From assembly GCF_000237925.1 (NCBI RefSeq), contig NC_031502.1, forward strand, positions 55,859,943 through 55,923,942: 64,000 nucleotides of DNA, in the 5' to 3' direction. Below are positions 10,565-22,700 of this stretch, one piece after another. Position numbers and translations under genes: made by a program. This DNA is from Schistosoma mansoni. Lineage: Eukaryota > Platyhelminthes > Trematoda > Strigeidida > Schistosomatidae. The notes under the pieces were generated by a model that was not told the origin of the DNA, did no database searches, and worked only from the letters and a program-made list of their open reading frames with translations. Numbering within the stretch: the first letter of the stretch is position 1; every line of letters begins with the position of its first letter.

Positions 10565-11464
10565 ATGTACTCTCCACATAAGCTTAGTGAGAGGGACCCT
10601 GTTCCTGTAACTACTCTTAGTTCATCACCTAACCTTACTGACAGTGTATTTAGTGCAGTCAATGCTATTTCGGAATTTAAGCTTCCACCTTATGGAGTAA
10701 ATAATCCTAGAATCTGGTTTGCTCAAATTGAAGCCTTATTTCAGTCCAGGGGCGTACGTTCCCAAGCATCTAAGTACGCTTATGTAGTTGGCTCACTCCC
10801 GATCGAAATTGCGGCCGAAGTAGGAGACCTTATCGACCAGGTTCCTGAAACCGAGCCATATGATAAATTAAAAGCGGCTTTAATTCAGCGAACAACAGTC
10901 TCAGATGAGACAAGATCACAACAACTTTTGAATGCATGTGATCTGGGAGACAAAAGACCTTCCCAACTACTCCGACACATGAAACAACTTGCCGGCCCTT
11001 ATAAACTAGACGAAGCCCTCCTCAAACAAATGTGGTTCAACCGATTACCACGCAGTGTCAGACAAATTCTAAGTGCCTTGGGGAAGTCCTCCTCCCTCGA
11101 TGATTTAGCTGAAATGGCAGATAAAGTAACGGAAGTTTGCCACGATAACCATTATATAAATACGACGCAGCCGTATGGAGCAGCTGATGTCGGCTACTTA
11201 AACTCTATTCAACGACAATTATCTCAATTAACAAACCAGTTTGAGGCACTACAGACCACTGTAGCAACGGTGCAGGCCAGACAATTAAGACCCCCACGCA
11301 GACAGAGATCACGTTCTAGACCAAGATCTCGTTCACCTAAACGAATATCCGAAATTTGTTGGTATCATACTAAATTCGGCACAAAAGCACGGCGTTGTAC
11401 ACGCCCGTGTGCATTCCTCTCACCCACCACTGATAACCAGGGAAACGGTCCGGCCAGGCAGTAA
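10565..11464 (+). CDS. Gag of Gypsy B
   Basis: The 299-residue open frame has the capsid-like [19 protein letters not shown] start region common to flatworm Gypsy elements. A basic Arg/Ser stretch lies near residues 240-258. A C-x2-H-x9-C-x3-C knuckle follows near residue 264. This CHCC form, instead of CCHC, is characteristic of the CsRn1 clade. Gag would form the particle shell and bind the RNA. Its stop codon overlaps the start of pol (TAATG), so pol may be made by termination-reinitiation. That mode is an inference. Confidence 0.88.
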   Translation: MYSPHKLSERDPVPVTTLSSSPNLTDSVFSAVNAISEFKLPPYGVNNPRIWFAQIEALFQSRGVRSQASKYAYVVGSLPIEIAAEVGDLIDQVPETEPYDKLKAALIQRTTVSDETRSQQLLNACDLGDKRPSQLLRHMKQLAGPYKLDEALLKQMWFNRLPRSVRQILSALGKSSSLDDLAEMADKVTEVCHDNHYINTTQPYGAADVGYLNSIQRQLSQLTNQFEALQTTVATVQARQLRPPRRQRSRSRPRSRSPKRISEICWYHTKFGTKARRCTRPCAFLSPTTDNQGNGPARQ

Positions 11465-14400
11465 TGGCGGCGCCTGACTCTGGCCACAGCTCAAGCCGTC
11501 TATTTCATGTCAGGGATCGTATTTCGGGCTCGGATTTTCTAATCGATACTGGAGCCGAAATAAGCATACTCCCAATTCATCTTTCCCGACGACGGCACTT
11601 TCAACACGCTAAATTATCATTAGTGGCAGCAAACAATTCTATTATTAAAACGTATGGCGAGCAATCACTCATCTTAGACATCGGTCTCCGTAGACGTTTT
11701 ACATGGGTTTTCATCGTCGCAGAAGTTAAACAACCCATCCTTGGAGCCGATTTTCTTAGTAACTACAATCTCCTTGTCGACATGAGAAAAAAGAAACTTA
11801 TCGACGTGAATACAAGTCTACAGGTCAACGGAACAATCACCTGCAATTATGAAACTTATGGTGTCCGATTGCTTAGACCTGATAGTCAAACTTTTACCGA
11901 TCTTCTATCGAAGTATGAATGTATAACGAAAGCCGATTATCAAACTGAAAACTCCACACACCATGTTCAACATACTATCACTACAACTGGTCCACCTATC
12001 TGCGCCAAGGCGAGGAGACTACCACCCAATAAGTTGCAGTCCGCTAAAAGAGAATTTGAACATATGATGCAACTAGGGATAATCCGACAGTCTAATAGCC
12101 CTTGGGCCTCGCCACTGCACATGGTTCCCAAAAAAGATCAAGATTGGCGCCCTTGTGGAGATTATAGACGTTTGAATAATCAGACAGTTCCAGACAGATA
12201 CCCTATTCCTCACCTACATGATTTTTCACTAAACCTGCACGGTAAATTGATTTTTTCAAAACTAGACTTAATCAGAGCTTATCATCAGATCCCAGTGGCA
12301 CCTGAGGATATTGAAAAAACAGCCGTAATCACACCTTTTGGGTTGTTTGAATTCTTGAGGATGCCATTTGGGCTTAAGAATGCTGCGCAAACATTCCAAC
12401 GATTTATGGATGAAGTCACGCGAGGTTTAGATTTCGTATTTGTTTACATCGATGACGTCCTAATCGCTAGCTCTTCCTTGGAAGAACATCTTCAGCACTT
12501 ACAGACTCTCTTTGAGCGTTTCAAAAGTTATGGTGTTGTAATCAACCCTTCGAAGTGTATATTTGGCGCCTCATCTCTGGAATTCCTGGGACACCATATT
12601 GATTCCCAAGGAATTAAACCACTTGAAGATAAAGTCAAAGCCATAACCAGCTATCCAGAACCAACCTCAGTAAAATCACTGCGTCGTTTCCTTGGAACAT
12701 GTAATTTTTATCGACGATTTCTACCAAATTGTGCCGATGTACTACAGCCATTGACAGATTTACTGAAAAACGATAAATCAGGTACTAAGAAAGAAAAGAA
12801 CCAAATATTCAAGCTACCTGCCGACGCCAAAGTAGCATTTGAGAAAGCTAAATCCATGATTGCTAATGCTACCATGCTCCAACACCTGAATACTGACCCC
12901 ACAACACTGTTGATCCTATGCACGGATGCTTCACAAAAAGCCGTCGGGGCAGTATTACAACAGCGGGTTAACAACACGATTACCCCCATTGCCTTTTTCT
13001 CCAAGAGATTATCGCCAGCACAAGAACGTTATAGTACTTTTGGACGCGAACTCTTAGCTATGTATTTAGCAGTAAAACATTTCAACTTTTTGCTACAGGG
13101 TTGTGATTTCATCATTATGACAGACCACAAACCCCTTTGCCATTCTTTTAGCACATCGTATGACAAACATTCCCCACGAGAAGCAAGACAACTTGATTAT
13201 ATCTCCCAATTTACCACAGACATCAGGTTTATCAAAGGTCACACAAACATTGTTGCAGATGCACTATCTAGGAGGGATATCAATACGATGGTACTCAATC
13301 ATGACATCAGCCTTGAAACCTTGGCTAAGTTACAAGCAGACGATGCAGAATTAAAAGCCTGCAAAGAAAAGTCTAGCTTAGATCTCAAACCAGTACCAAT
13401 TCCTCTTTCAGATGCATTTATCATGTGCGACACTTCAACAAACAACAATCGTCCGTTTGTCCCACACGCTTGCAGACGAAAAATATTTCAGCACTTGCAC
13501 GGTCTTTCACATCCAGGCATCAGAGCAACAACAAAGCTCATTACCGAACGTTTTGTGTGGCCTAAAATCAGCTCGGATGTTAAACGTTGGACACGTAACT
13601 GTCTCCAGTGCCAACGCAGTAAGACGCAAAAACACACCTACAGTCCAATTGGGAAGTTCCCTATCCCCGACAAACGCTTCCAGCACGTGCATTTAGATTT
13701 AGTTGGGCCTCTGCCACCATCAAACTCTTTCACACATATCCTCACCGCAATAGATAGGTTCACAAGATGGGCCATAGCATGCCCCATTAGAGACACATCA
13801 GCAGAAACAGTCGCTTCAGTCTTCCTCGACCGCTGGATAACTAACTATGGAGTACCATCAATAATCACAACAGACCGCGGTCCCCAATTCCAATCTGTCC
13901 TTTTCCAGGAGTTCACTAAACTTCTAGGGGTCAACCATATTAAAACCACAGCTTACCACCCAGCAGCTAATGGCATGGTGGAAAGATTCCATCGCCAATT
14001 GAAAAGCTCACTGATGGCGCAAGCTGACTCATCAAAGTGGAGCGATGCCTTACCGCTTGTACTCCTCGGTATTCGTTCAACCATAAAGGAAGACATTGGA
14101 TGTACAGCCGCCGAGTTAGTCTATGGTACAACTTTAACGTTGCCCGGCCAACTAGTCAACTATGAACCTACAACGCACGGGGATTCTACTCACTTCGCAA
14201 GTCGCCTATTACAAATGATGCAGAACATTAGAGCAATACCACCTCGAGAATACAACAACCCAGTCCATCTCGATAAACATTTAGAAACGTGCAAATTTGT
14301 TTTTGTTCGAGTAGACGCGGTGAGAAAGCCACTGACACCACCATATGAAGGTCCGTATAAAGTAATAAAACGCACTCGCAAATATTTCATTATCAACAAA

Positions 14401-14613
14401 AATGGGAACAAAGAAACTATTTCCATTGATAGAATTAAACCAGCGTTTTACGAACCGACTCACCTTAAAGAAGTTAACATCGATGAACAACAACCCCTCC
14501 CTTCTGTTCCTGAGAAGCCAAGCGAAGAGGACAAGTTTCATCTTAAACCGTCTTTAACTCGCTCCGGTAGGTTGGTAAAAAAACCTAAGCGCTACGTACA
14601 TTTCGCCGACTAA
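11464..14613 (+). CDS. Pol of Gypsy B (protease, RT, RNase H, integrase)
   Basis: The 1049-residue open frame has domains in the Ty3/Gypsy order. The aspartic protease has IDTGAE near residue 27. The reverse transcriptase has YIDDVLIA near 327, and RNase H has TDAS near 487. The integrase has an HHCC finger near 675-710 and a D,D,E core near 744, 804 and 838. The length fits the family. No chromodomain or envelope frame was recognised. Residues 990-1049 are a basic tail. It overlaps gag by one base and is read in a different frame. The frame looks whole. Confidence 0.92.
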   Translation: MAAPDSGHSSSRLFHVRDRISGSDFLIDTGAEISILPIHLSRRRHFQHAKLSLVAANNSIIKTYGEQSLILDIGLRRRFTWVFIVAEVKQPILGADFLSNYNLLVDMRKKKLIDVNTSLQVNGTITCNYETYGVRLLRPDSQTFTDLLSKYECITKADYQTENSTHHVQHTITTTGPPICAKARRLPPNKLQSAKREFEHMMQLGIIRQSNSPWASPLHMVPKKDQDWRPCGDYRRLNNQTVPDRYPIPHLHDFSLNLHGKLIFSKLDLIRAYHQIPVAPEDIEKTAVITPFGLFEFLRMPFGLKNAAQTFQRFMDEVTRGLDFVFVYIDDVLIASSSLEEHLQHLQTLFERFKSYGVVINPSKCIFGASSLEFLGHHIDSQGIKPLEDKVKAITSYPEPTSVKSLRRFLGTCNFYRRFLPNCADVLQPLTDLLKNDKSGTKKEKNQIFKLPADAKVAFEKAKSMIANATMLQHLNTDPTTLLILCTDASQKAVGAVLQQRVNNTITPIAFFSKRLSPAQERYSTFGRELLAMYLAVKHFNFLLQGCDFIIMTDHKPLCHSFSTSYDKHSPREARQLDYISQFTTDIRFIKGHTNIVADALSRRDINTMVLNHDISLETLAKLQADDAELKACKEKSSLDLKPVPIPLSDAFIMCDTSTNNNRPFVPHACRRKIFQHLHGLSHPGIRATTKLITERFVWPKISSDVKRWTRNCLQCQRSKTQKHTYSPIGKFPIPDKRFQHVHLDLVGPLPPSNSFTHILTAIDRFTRWAIACPIRDTSAETVASVFLDRWITNYGVPSIITTDRGPQFQSVLFQEFTKLLGVNHIKTTAYHPAANGMVERFHRQLKSSLMAQADSSKWSDALPLVLLGIRSTIKEDIGCTAAELVYGTTLTLPGQLVNYEPTTHGDSTHFASRLLQMMQNIRAIPPREYNNPVHLDKHLETCKFVFVRVDAVRKPLTPPYEGPYKVIKRTRKYFIINKNGNKETISIDRIKPAFYEPTHLKEVNIDEQQPLPSVPEKPSEEDKFHLKPSLTRSGRLVKKPKRYVHFAD

Positions 14614-15074
14614 TGAAAATCGATTCAATTACACGCACTTTATTGTTGTTACTCAATTTTCTAATAAAAGCTATTTATTTTCCTTACATGCACATTTAAT
14701 AATTACATTTATTTATTATCACTAGTTTTGCCAATTTTTTTTTAATAAGAAAAATTGCCATAGTAATAAACGAGTGAATGCAAACCAACTATTCATTAAA
14801 TTCATCCATTTTTTTAATATTTTATGACTCTATTAACAGTTTCGCACATTTTATTATTATTATTAGCAAACCAAAACTTTTTAATGCTCGTTTTTCAGTT
14901 TCATTTTGCGTAGCATAGCCTATATTATTAACGTGTCATTTATTCCTATCTCCACAATTTTTTTTTCCGTTATTACAGTAAATACTATTTTATGTACATT
15001 TATATACAATATTTCTCAATTTCTGTTCTTCATATTGTAAACAGTGTTACCTCCGGACACTCTGGGGGGAGCTA
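14614..15074 (+). other. Gypsy B 3' non-coding region
   Basis: AT-rich sequence separates the pol stop from the 3' LTR and ends in the purine run at about 15062-15070. No further frame was seen. Confidence 0.7.
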
Positions 15075-15613
15075 TGTGGAGATAGGACCATAAAACCTAT
15101 TTTGTAAATAATTTTTCATAGTTTACGCATGTATTTTCATATTCTGTACATTTAGCATTAAACAATTGTACTTGTTGTTTAAGTGTATTACTTTGAACAC
15201 TTGTAACTTGACTTCCTTCCGTTTTGAGTACAACATATCGTGGCACTGTTACTGCTCCTCAATAAATACACTCTAATTCTAATCTGCATCGTTCTGCCAT
15301 GTCTGCTAATATGTTAAATGAAATATTAATTGCATACCATCTCCATTTATAGACAATCGTGACATTCTTATTGAATTCTACGCTTGGTAAACCTATTGGA
15401 TCTATATCGTCCATATTGGGATTACTAATCTTTTATAATTGTGGATTATTTAGACCAAACTCAACTGAACACGCAATAGCCTGAAGAATTAAGTAACGTT
15501 CCTTATTTTTTTATCTGTGTGTAATTAACTTATTAACTGTTAATTGTTATATAAACTTTAGACGTAATATTTTTGTTGCTAATTTTTGTTATCATACGTT
15601 TTGGTCCACCACA
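15075..15613 (+). repeat. 3' LTR of Gypsy B
   Basis: It is the same length as the 5' LTR (539 bp), with one mismatch by direct reading. Confidence 0.92.
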
Positions 15614-16970
15614 AGATAAGGGGAAAAGATTTAGATGTTTTAAACGCTCATCGTAAGGGAGTTTAGAAAGACCCTTTACTAATTTTGTCCCTACACGCTG
15701 GACACGCTCAAGCGATTTAGTATCCTTTATCAGACAAGGGCTAGCTGCTTGGATACAGTATTCTAAGTGTGGCCTTACATATGTGGGATATAAAATTCGA
15801 AACATCTCCTCGTCAAAGCATTTAAATGCTCTGCGAAGCGACCATAGCGCGCGATAGCCTTTGGAAGCAACCGCATTGCAGTGCGTTGTAGTTTTTAAGT
15901 CGTGACTTATAATTACTCCTAAGTCTTTATGCGCATGAACGCGTGGCAGAGATGTACCATTAATGGTATAGTGGTAACTAATATCGTGCCCGATGTGCAT
16001 GAACACGCTCTTCCTGGAATTAACTTCCAGGCCCCAATCATGAGCCCACCTAACTAATTCGTCTAAATCTGCTTGCAGATAACAACGATCAGTCTCATTT
16101 CTTATTGTTCTCCAGATTTTAACATCATCCGCAAACAGTAACGTCGACGACTTAAGTAATAAAGGTAGTTCATTAATATACAGAAGGGAATGTAGAGGGC
16201 CTAAGATGGTGCCTTGGGGTACACTACTTTTGACCGGTTTCCATTCGGATAGCGTTCCATTGACCCTCACTCTCTGTCTGCGGTCACATAAGAAGCTTCC
16301 TATCCATTCCTGTATAGCACCTGTTATTCCAAAGCTCGAGAGCTTTTGCATAAGGCCTAAGTGTGAAACCTTATCAAACGCTTTGCTAAAATCTATGAAT
16401 ATCACGTCGACAGACTGGCCGTTGTCTGGGGCAGCTGTCCAATGCTCTCTCGCAATGAGTAAGTTAGTCAAGCATGAATGCTTGTTACGAAACCCATGTT
16501 GCTCGGGAGTTAACAGATTGTACGAATCTATGTGGCTTAGTAGCTTAGCCCGAATTAATTTTTCAAGTAACTTAACTACTATACTGGTCAGGCTAACAGG
16601 CCGGTAGTTAGATACGATCCGTCTCTGATCACCCTTAAATATGGGACTAACTGTGGCGTCTTTCCAGTCTCTAGGTAGTTGAGCCTGTGAAAAGGACATG
16701 TTGAAGAGCATCGTGAGCGGTCTTGAGATAATGTCCGCAGGAGACGACAGTAAACGTGGGTGTAACCCATCGGGGCCCGGTATCTTACAAGGTTTTAGGT
16801 TAGTTATCAAAGGAAGAACAATATCCTCTGTCACGTGTAAAGGTCCTATGGCTGGTATCTCATTGTCAACGGGACAAGTAGTTGTAACACTACACGTATA
16901 GTAGACTTCACTGAAATAGTTAGCAAAAACTTAAAGGAAAGTACGACATGGTCACTATTCACCAGTGGGG
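15614..16970 (-). mobile_element. CR1-type LINE (a), reverse transcriptase region
   Basis: On the - strand, about 410 codons are open. They run from the IPGPDGLHPRLL motif through SNYRPVSLTS, FIDFSKAFDKV, SVPQGTILGPL and the catalytic LLFADDVKIW to the thumb (YVRPHLEYC). These are the ordered motifs of a CR1/Jockey-type non-LTR reverse transcriptase. The upstream end runs into an assembly gap and the downstream end is cut by Gypsy B. The intact frame suggests a fairly young copy. Confidence 0.88.
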
Positions 16971-17170
16971 NNNNNNNNNNNNNNNNNNNNNNNNNNNNNN
17001 NNNNNNNNNNNNNNNNNNNNNNNNNNNNNNNNNNNNNNNNNNNNNNNNNNNNNNNNNNNNNNNNNNNNNNNNNNNNNNNNNNNNNNNNNNNNNNNNNNNN
17101 NNNNNNNNNNNNNNNNNNNNNNNNNNNNNNNNNNNNNNNNNNNNNNNNNNNNNNNNNNNNNNNNNNNNNN
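16971..17170. other. Assembly gap (200 N)
   Basis: This scaffold gap lies at the upstream side of LINE (a). Confidence 0.99.
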
Positions 17171-18168
17171 GGTAGTTCAAAAGAAAGTATGGAATTGTGT
17201 AATTATAAAATAAAGTGCTGAAAACAGTATTCCGATACAAATGGCTGTCTCCTTTTTTTTCGAAGCTGTTTGTACTCTCTTTTTTGTTTTTAGATTTTAT
17301 AGGGTATAGAGTGGGCTTCGTTTTTAGCCAATTGTCTAGTTTGCTTGTAATAGGATTACTCGGTAGGAAGTGGAACCAATTCAGCTTTTTTTTAAACATG
17401 ATTTAAAGTGGTATTTTGCATGAATAATTTCGCATCAATACCGTTGGTTTGTGACATCCCACTAGACATAAGGAGCCGTAATTAATATGTTCTGCCCTAC
17501 AGACACGGGTGGATTGAAGTTATCTCCCCACCATCATGTTTGCTGGTCAGTAACGCCACCCTCCCTCCTTTCATGATGTTAGGCTCTCTTACGTTTGTGG
17601 TCGGTATGAATATTGCTTTAATCAAGGACCATAGTTGGAATACACTGTCTCTACAAGTTCCGTGTTACAAGCTAATCAGATGGTAATAGCATTTGTATTA
17701 TGGGTTAGATATCCATTTAATATATCGTACTACTATGAAGATAACTAATGGTGAAGGTTATAAGAGACAAGTAAGATTATATGTGGTTATGAGATGGTAA
17801 GGACTAATAGCAAACCAGAGGATATGAAAGAGAATATTGTAAAATTTTCAGGGTAAGGAAAACAAAACATTGAACAACTCACAAGAATTTAGGACATTTG
17901 AGCTTCTTTTGATCGGCCTTAGTTGGTCAGCATCCATAAGATTAGTGAGTTATCTGTCTACTTGTAATAAGAAAAATAAAAGGACATGACACTTAGGAAG
18001 AATAATTTGGATTTATCCATTAGAGAGATTTGGAAACCGAAAATGAGGGTTAGGAGCGGAAAGCCATGGTTAATAATCAATAAATAGTGGGGGAGGATGA
18101 AGCATGTTTTCTTTAGTTTTGCTATATTCAAACTAACGACAATGGAGTTCGTTATATTCTTGTTCCGT
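17171..18168. other. Sequence between two LINEs, mostly unassigned
   Basis: The 17171-17399 part is open on the - strand (about 75 codons, Lys-rich) and may be upstream sequence of LINE (a). The 17950-18168 part is probably the 3' UTR of LINE (b). Nothing was recognised between them. Confidence 0.35.
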
Positions 18169-19296
18169 CTAGATATTGGGCGGTCCATAATAAAGTGCCT
18201 CATTGGTAGGCGGGAGTTCAAGGAATAGTTGGTGAAGTTCTTTAGAGTTTAGTAACAGGGTTATTAGCCTTTTAAATTTGGTGAAGGTGTCACAGTTACG
18301 GATAGGTATTGGCAACCTGTTCCACAATAAACTATACCGAACTGTAAAAAACTTACAACGCATTTGTTTTTGGTGTTTTTCGGTAAATAGTGTATATGCA
18401 TTGTTTCTTAGTCTATAGGCTGGGTCATTGATCATAGTTGGGCAGGAGGTTAGGAAGGACAGTCCATTTATTGCTTTGTAGAGAAATATCAGATTGTTCC
18501 TTAACCTACGGTGCCATAAAGGTTCTAAAGAGAGGTGCTTACATCTACTTGTGTAATCAAGAGTGGTGTCACTTCCTAGCAGTTGGCGTGTAAAGCGTCT
18601 TTGAACATCTTCTACTCTTATTTTGTCAGTGGTATTCATATTAGAGAAGATAAAAGAGCAGTATTCTAGGGAAGGTCGTACACATATTTTGTAAAGGGTA
18701 AGCTTAGCATCTGTCGTGAAGAAATTTTTTGTTATGAAGCCAGTTAGACGTCTAGCTTTAGAAATAATAGAGGAGGCGTGTGTTTTAAAGTTTAGGCTTC
18801 CTGTGTAATTTATTCCTAGATCATGTGCTGAATTAAGTGTCTGGACTTTACTTTTATTTAAGTAAAGTTGGGGTTCATAGGGGTGCTTTCCAAAGTGCAT
18901 GATCCCGCATTTGTGGAGGTTAAATGGTAATTGCCACTTTTCGCTCCAGATAGTTAGGTTATTGAGATAATCTTGAATCAGGGGTACACTTTCACTTAGA
19001 ACCTCAAGCTTATAGCTGTATACTATTTTGAGATCATCAGCATATAAGTATGGTTTCCCAGATTTTATGATGTTACATATATCGTTTATATACATGAGAA
19101 ACAAAAGTGGGCCTAATACACTTCCCTGGATGACGCCACTAGTTATTGGTCTAGGTAATGAGAGACAGTCGTTGTACTTTACCATTTGTTTACGTCCCTT
19201 TAAGAATGAAACAGACCATGAATAGAGTGGGTTGTTGATTCCGAAGGACCGTAGTTTGGCTAGTAGCCGTTTGTGTGGAACCTTATCAAAAGCTTG
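18169..19296 (-). mobile_element. CR1-type LINE (b), 5'-truncated
   Basis: On the - strand an open frame of about 375 codons begins abruptly at [12 protein letters not shown]. It continues through SGVIQGSVLGPLLF and the catalytic LYADDLKI to a natural stop. The palm and thumb are present; the fingers and endonuclease are absent. The sequence is clearly a different family from LINE (a). Its upstream edge at 19296/19297 joins the integrase core of Gypsy A, so this is a 5'-truncated insertion into that element. Confidence 0.88.
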
Positions 19297-20730
19297 ACCA
19301 TGTTCATCTGGATTTAGTAGGACCCTTGACAGATTCAAATGGATACTCATATCTCTTAACTTGCTTAGACCGTTTCACTCGATGGCCAGAAGCAGTACCT
19401 ATTAAGGACATTACTGCTGAAAGAGTGGCCTGCGTCTTCCTCGAACGATAGGTAGCAAATTTCGGCTGCCCTTCAACCATCACTACAGACCGTGGACGCC
19501 AGTTCGTATCTGGGATTTTTCGTTGTCTGACCACACTATTAGGAATCACTCGCTTCCGAACGACCGCCTACCACCTACAAGCAAACTGGTTGGTAGAACG
19601 CTTCCACAGACAACTAAAAGATTCGCTATCAGCTGCCAACGTTTCCTAGTGGACTGAAGCTCTTTCACTCGTCTTACTAGGTATTCGCAATGCAGTGAAA
19701 GATGACATTGGATACACTGCATCTCAATCCGTTTAGGGAACGACACTTCGAGTTCCAGGAGAATTCGTGGATCCTTCGTTTTCTTCAATGAGTGTAGATC
19801 TAAACTCTTGAACGAGCAGGCTTACAAACGCAATGCGTTCAGTTTAACCCTTTCCACTAGGCCTCAGTCAGCTGATGTTTTCGTTCAACCTGACCTACGA
19901 TATAGAACACATGTCTTCGTACGTTGAGACCCACATCGACGATTTCTCGAATCAGCATATGAAGGACCCTTCAAAGTTCTTCAACGTGAACCTAAGTACT
20001 ATATAGTCGATAAGAACGGCACTAAGAATAGCATCAGTGTCGATCGAATCAAAGTAGCGTATTTAGAAAGGAACCCTATCCACACCTATCTTCCTTCGAT
20101 ACAATCGAACAACACGGCTCCTACACTTATAAAACCTCATCCGATAGCCAACATGTACGTTGATACTTCGGAAGTATCTGGAAGCAAACTCAAAACAACG
20201 CGTTCTGGAAGAATAGTACGATTTCCAAAACATTTAAACGATTATTGCACGTAATACACCAGTTAACATTTCGCTTTATCTCGATTTTCCTTTGCATTAC
20301 ATATAATAAAACATCCATTGTGCTTGTACATATATATTTCTTCCATAGAAAATTTGTTGTGCTAATATGTGTATATTCGACTTTTTAAAAAAAATAAACC
20401 CGAAGAAGAATCCTTTAAAATCGCTTTGACACTATCGCATGTGCATGATTTTATTTACTTTGTTCGCCCGCTTTGTGTGTTTACGCGCGTACGTGTTCAT
20501 TTTGACATACACTTACATATTCCCTGTTTTCTTTTCCAGGACTGTTGGGAAAGACGATAAAAAGAACGATAAAGTTCACGATGAACCGAAATCTTCATTG
20601 TAAGGAAAGACGACCACACGCTGCTAAACAAAGCAAGCCATCGGAAGTGTTTATCGACGACAAACTCGTTGGGTTTAAACTCCTGGCTGGCCACGTCAAA
20701 GGGTAATTACTACCCCACTAAGGGGGGAAG
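19297..20730 (+). mobile_element. Gypsy copy A, right part (integrase core to 3' end)
   Basis: The segment opens with the integrase catalytic core (HLDLVGPL, then DRFTRWPEA and TTDRG). It continues through the integrase C-terminal region to the end of pol near 20255, then non-coding sequence to a purine tract AGGGGGGAAG at 20721-20730. Several breaks are present. It is the downstream half of the element that begins at 7425. Confidence 0.85.
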
Positions 20731-21020
20731 TGATCCGTTGAGGTAAAGAAATCCCCAAAATCAACAGCTCCGTAAGTTTTTCACATTGGATGCTGACTAC
20801 ATCAGTTTTAATGGACTCACCTAGCTGAAGGCGTTCGGTCATGCATCCGCACCAGATCACGAGTGGTAACGCCGTGCTCAACATCCCCTGCAGATTAGAT
20901 CAGTCGATTCACGATTTATTGATAACCTATCAAATATATCTTCGAACCACTTTGCTTCTGTCTTTTGATTCCACTAGGTTGGTACGATTCAGAGTATGTG
21001 TTCCTGGTTGAAGCGTTTTT
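20731..21020 (+). repeat. 3' LTR-like sequence of Gypsy A
   Basis: It begins TGATCCGTTGAGG immediately after the purine tract, where a 3' LTR should start. A related segment in the other orientation lies at 31920-32205. The downstream edge is approximate. Confidence 0.6.
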
Positions 21021-21024
21021 AAAC

Positions 21025-21420
21025 TCCGAATACCTGTCGCATCTTCAATGTGCCAAAATGGTTGCAGAAACAAATAGAATCAAATGACCCAATAAGAGTA
21101 GAGGATAAACATCCATCATCCTCTATTGCCAAACATATAATCGAAACAGGCCATATGACTGATCACAACTTGGCTTTTTGTGGTGTTGTATAAAAGTGTA
21201 ATAAGGCGTATACTAAGGTTTATTGAAGCATTAGCCATACGAAAACTCAAAACTTCTTTATATATTCAAAAGCGGTTTGTTCTCACCTTAAACCTACCAT
21301 AGCAATATTAGCTAATTATCCAGAGTGATTAGGTTTCACGTTGTTTTCACATTACTTTTATTTTATTGTTATTATTAGTATTATCATTATTATTTTTTTA
21401 TTTTCCTTGTCTCCTCCTTC
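21025..21420 (+). mobile_element. Penelope-like element, C-terminal fragment
   Basis: The + strand reads HPSSSIAKHIIETGHMTDHN and further residues resembling the GIY-YIG endonuclease tail of Penelope-like elements. The related segment at 54126-54450 (-) has GSIIKHLVNTSHSIKTDFAF. The upstream reverse transcriptase is absent. Confidence 0.65.
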
Positions 21421-21449
21421 CTCCCATTTCTAGTCTAGTTGACCTTTTA

Positions 21450-21640
21450 AATTCACTTAGTATTGTTTGTTTGAATCTTCCCATTGATGTTTAGGACTGC
21501 AACTGGTCAGTCTCTAATTGGCATATGTGCATACTGTGCGTATTGCCTCAATATAGCCTTATTTCACAAGCATTGTAAGCAAAGATGGATAGTAGCTAAC
21601 AGTGGAATCCAGGACGCGCGTTTCGTCCTGTTTGGACAAC
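21450..21640 (-). mobile_element. Sm-alpha fragment (internal part plus inverted hammerhead end)
   Basis: Read on the + strand, the internal Sm-alpha part is followed by GTAAGCAAAGATGG and the reverse complement of the hammerhead end, up to CGTTTCGTCC. It corresponds to the inverted start of the full unit at 47940. Confidence 0.75.
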
Positions 21641-22700
21641 CAAAATGTTAGAGAATTTATCTTTGAGTTGCAGAAACAAGCTGCTAAGTGTTATTTTGAT
21701 GATCAACTTCATGTGCAGCTGCGTGATAGATTGATTGCTGGGATAAATACTCAGAATTCAGAAAGATAATTAGTTCAGAAGTTCATTCTAAAGAATCAAA
21801 ACAGCATATATTAACTATGAGGCATCAAATGAGCCCGATTTCCAACCGTTAAAAATTTCTAATACTTCTTTCAATTGCTGTGATGAACTATACTCTCAGG
21901 GTCAATCAAGTTTGCGTTTGTTTAATAATAGTTCTTGTTTTCGTGGAAATATGAAAAATGATTCAACAAAGAATTTTAAACCAGGTTATAGAGGCTAGCA
22001 TAGGTTTGGTAAGTGTTTTTCCTGTGGTAAATTTCGCTTGCATAATTCATGCGTATTTCCTGATATTGCTCTAAATATGGTAAAATGGGACACATCAAGT
22101 CGGTCTTCAAAGCTACTGTTCACTTTGCCACTACTGATGATAAACCCTGTAGTTCCGGTCTTATTAAGTTGGGTGTTTTTGTGATCATTTATCTTCATCC
22201 GCGATTTCGAAAGATAATGTTCATATTCAAAAGCGATTATATATCTCCCTTGATTCTTTCCATGACTTTGTCTTTGATGCAGGCAGTACTGAGTCGACCA
22301 TTTCATTCATGACCAGAGCTTTATTACTTTATCTCGTCGTTTAATTGAGGAGAATATTACGACGGATCCAATTAAGTGTTCATTTTGTGTATCTGGTTTC
22401 GAATGTTCTGGAAACATAATCGATGGTAATGACTTTAGACCAGATATGAAACGACTAGCTCCATTGACAAATGCTGTTGTTGTCCTTCCTGTGAGATCAC
22501 TAAACAGTTTTATGGTGCAAGTTAAACATCGTTGTGGCAGACCTGCATGCTATTTTCCGATTGATGATGTGACAACTACAACAAGCGGTATCACAATGTG
22601 TGCACCGGACTCACACCGGTTGCATATGGAAGGCACTGCAAGAGACTATCATGTTGGCTGTGCAAGGCACATTATTCCACAAAGTCTCTGTTGATTCTAG
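21641..22700 (+). mobile_element. Gypsy-type gag-protease relic
   Basis: LQKQAAKCYFDDQLHVQLRD and LIAGINT are typical of the Gag of another Ty3/Gypsy lineage. A Cys/His knuckle region (CFSCGKF, KMGHIKS) and weak protease-like sequence follow. It is broken, with many breaks. No LTR was recognised at either end. Confidence 0.6.

Larger units (their letters stand above)
9927..15613 (+). mobile_element. Gypsy copy B (CsRn1/Boudicca-like), looks whole and young
   Basis: This is a 5.7-kb LTR retrotransposon with two 539-bp LTRs that differ at one position by my reading. It has a primer-binding-like TGGTGAGCCC after the 5' LTR, open gag and pol frames and a purine-rich GGGGGG tract just before the 3' LTR. 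No break was seen in either frame. Near-identical LTRs mean a very recent insertion. It sits within CR1 LINE sequence. No clear target-site duplication was found. Confidence 0.92.

Noticed and set aside
16206-16607. 133-codon + strand frame
   Set aside because: It is antisense to the CR1 (a) reverse transcriptase.
22085-22312. Host zinc-knuckle gene
   Set aside because: The Cys/His residues follow Gag-like sequence and the surrounding frames are broken, so a retroelement relic fits better.
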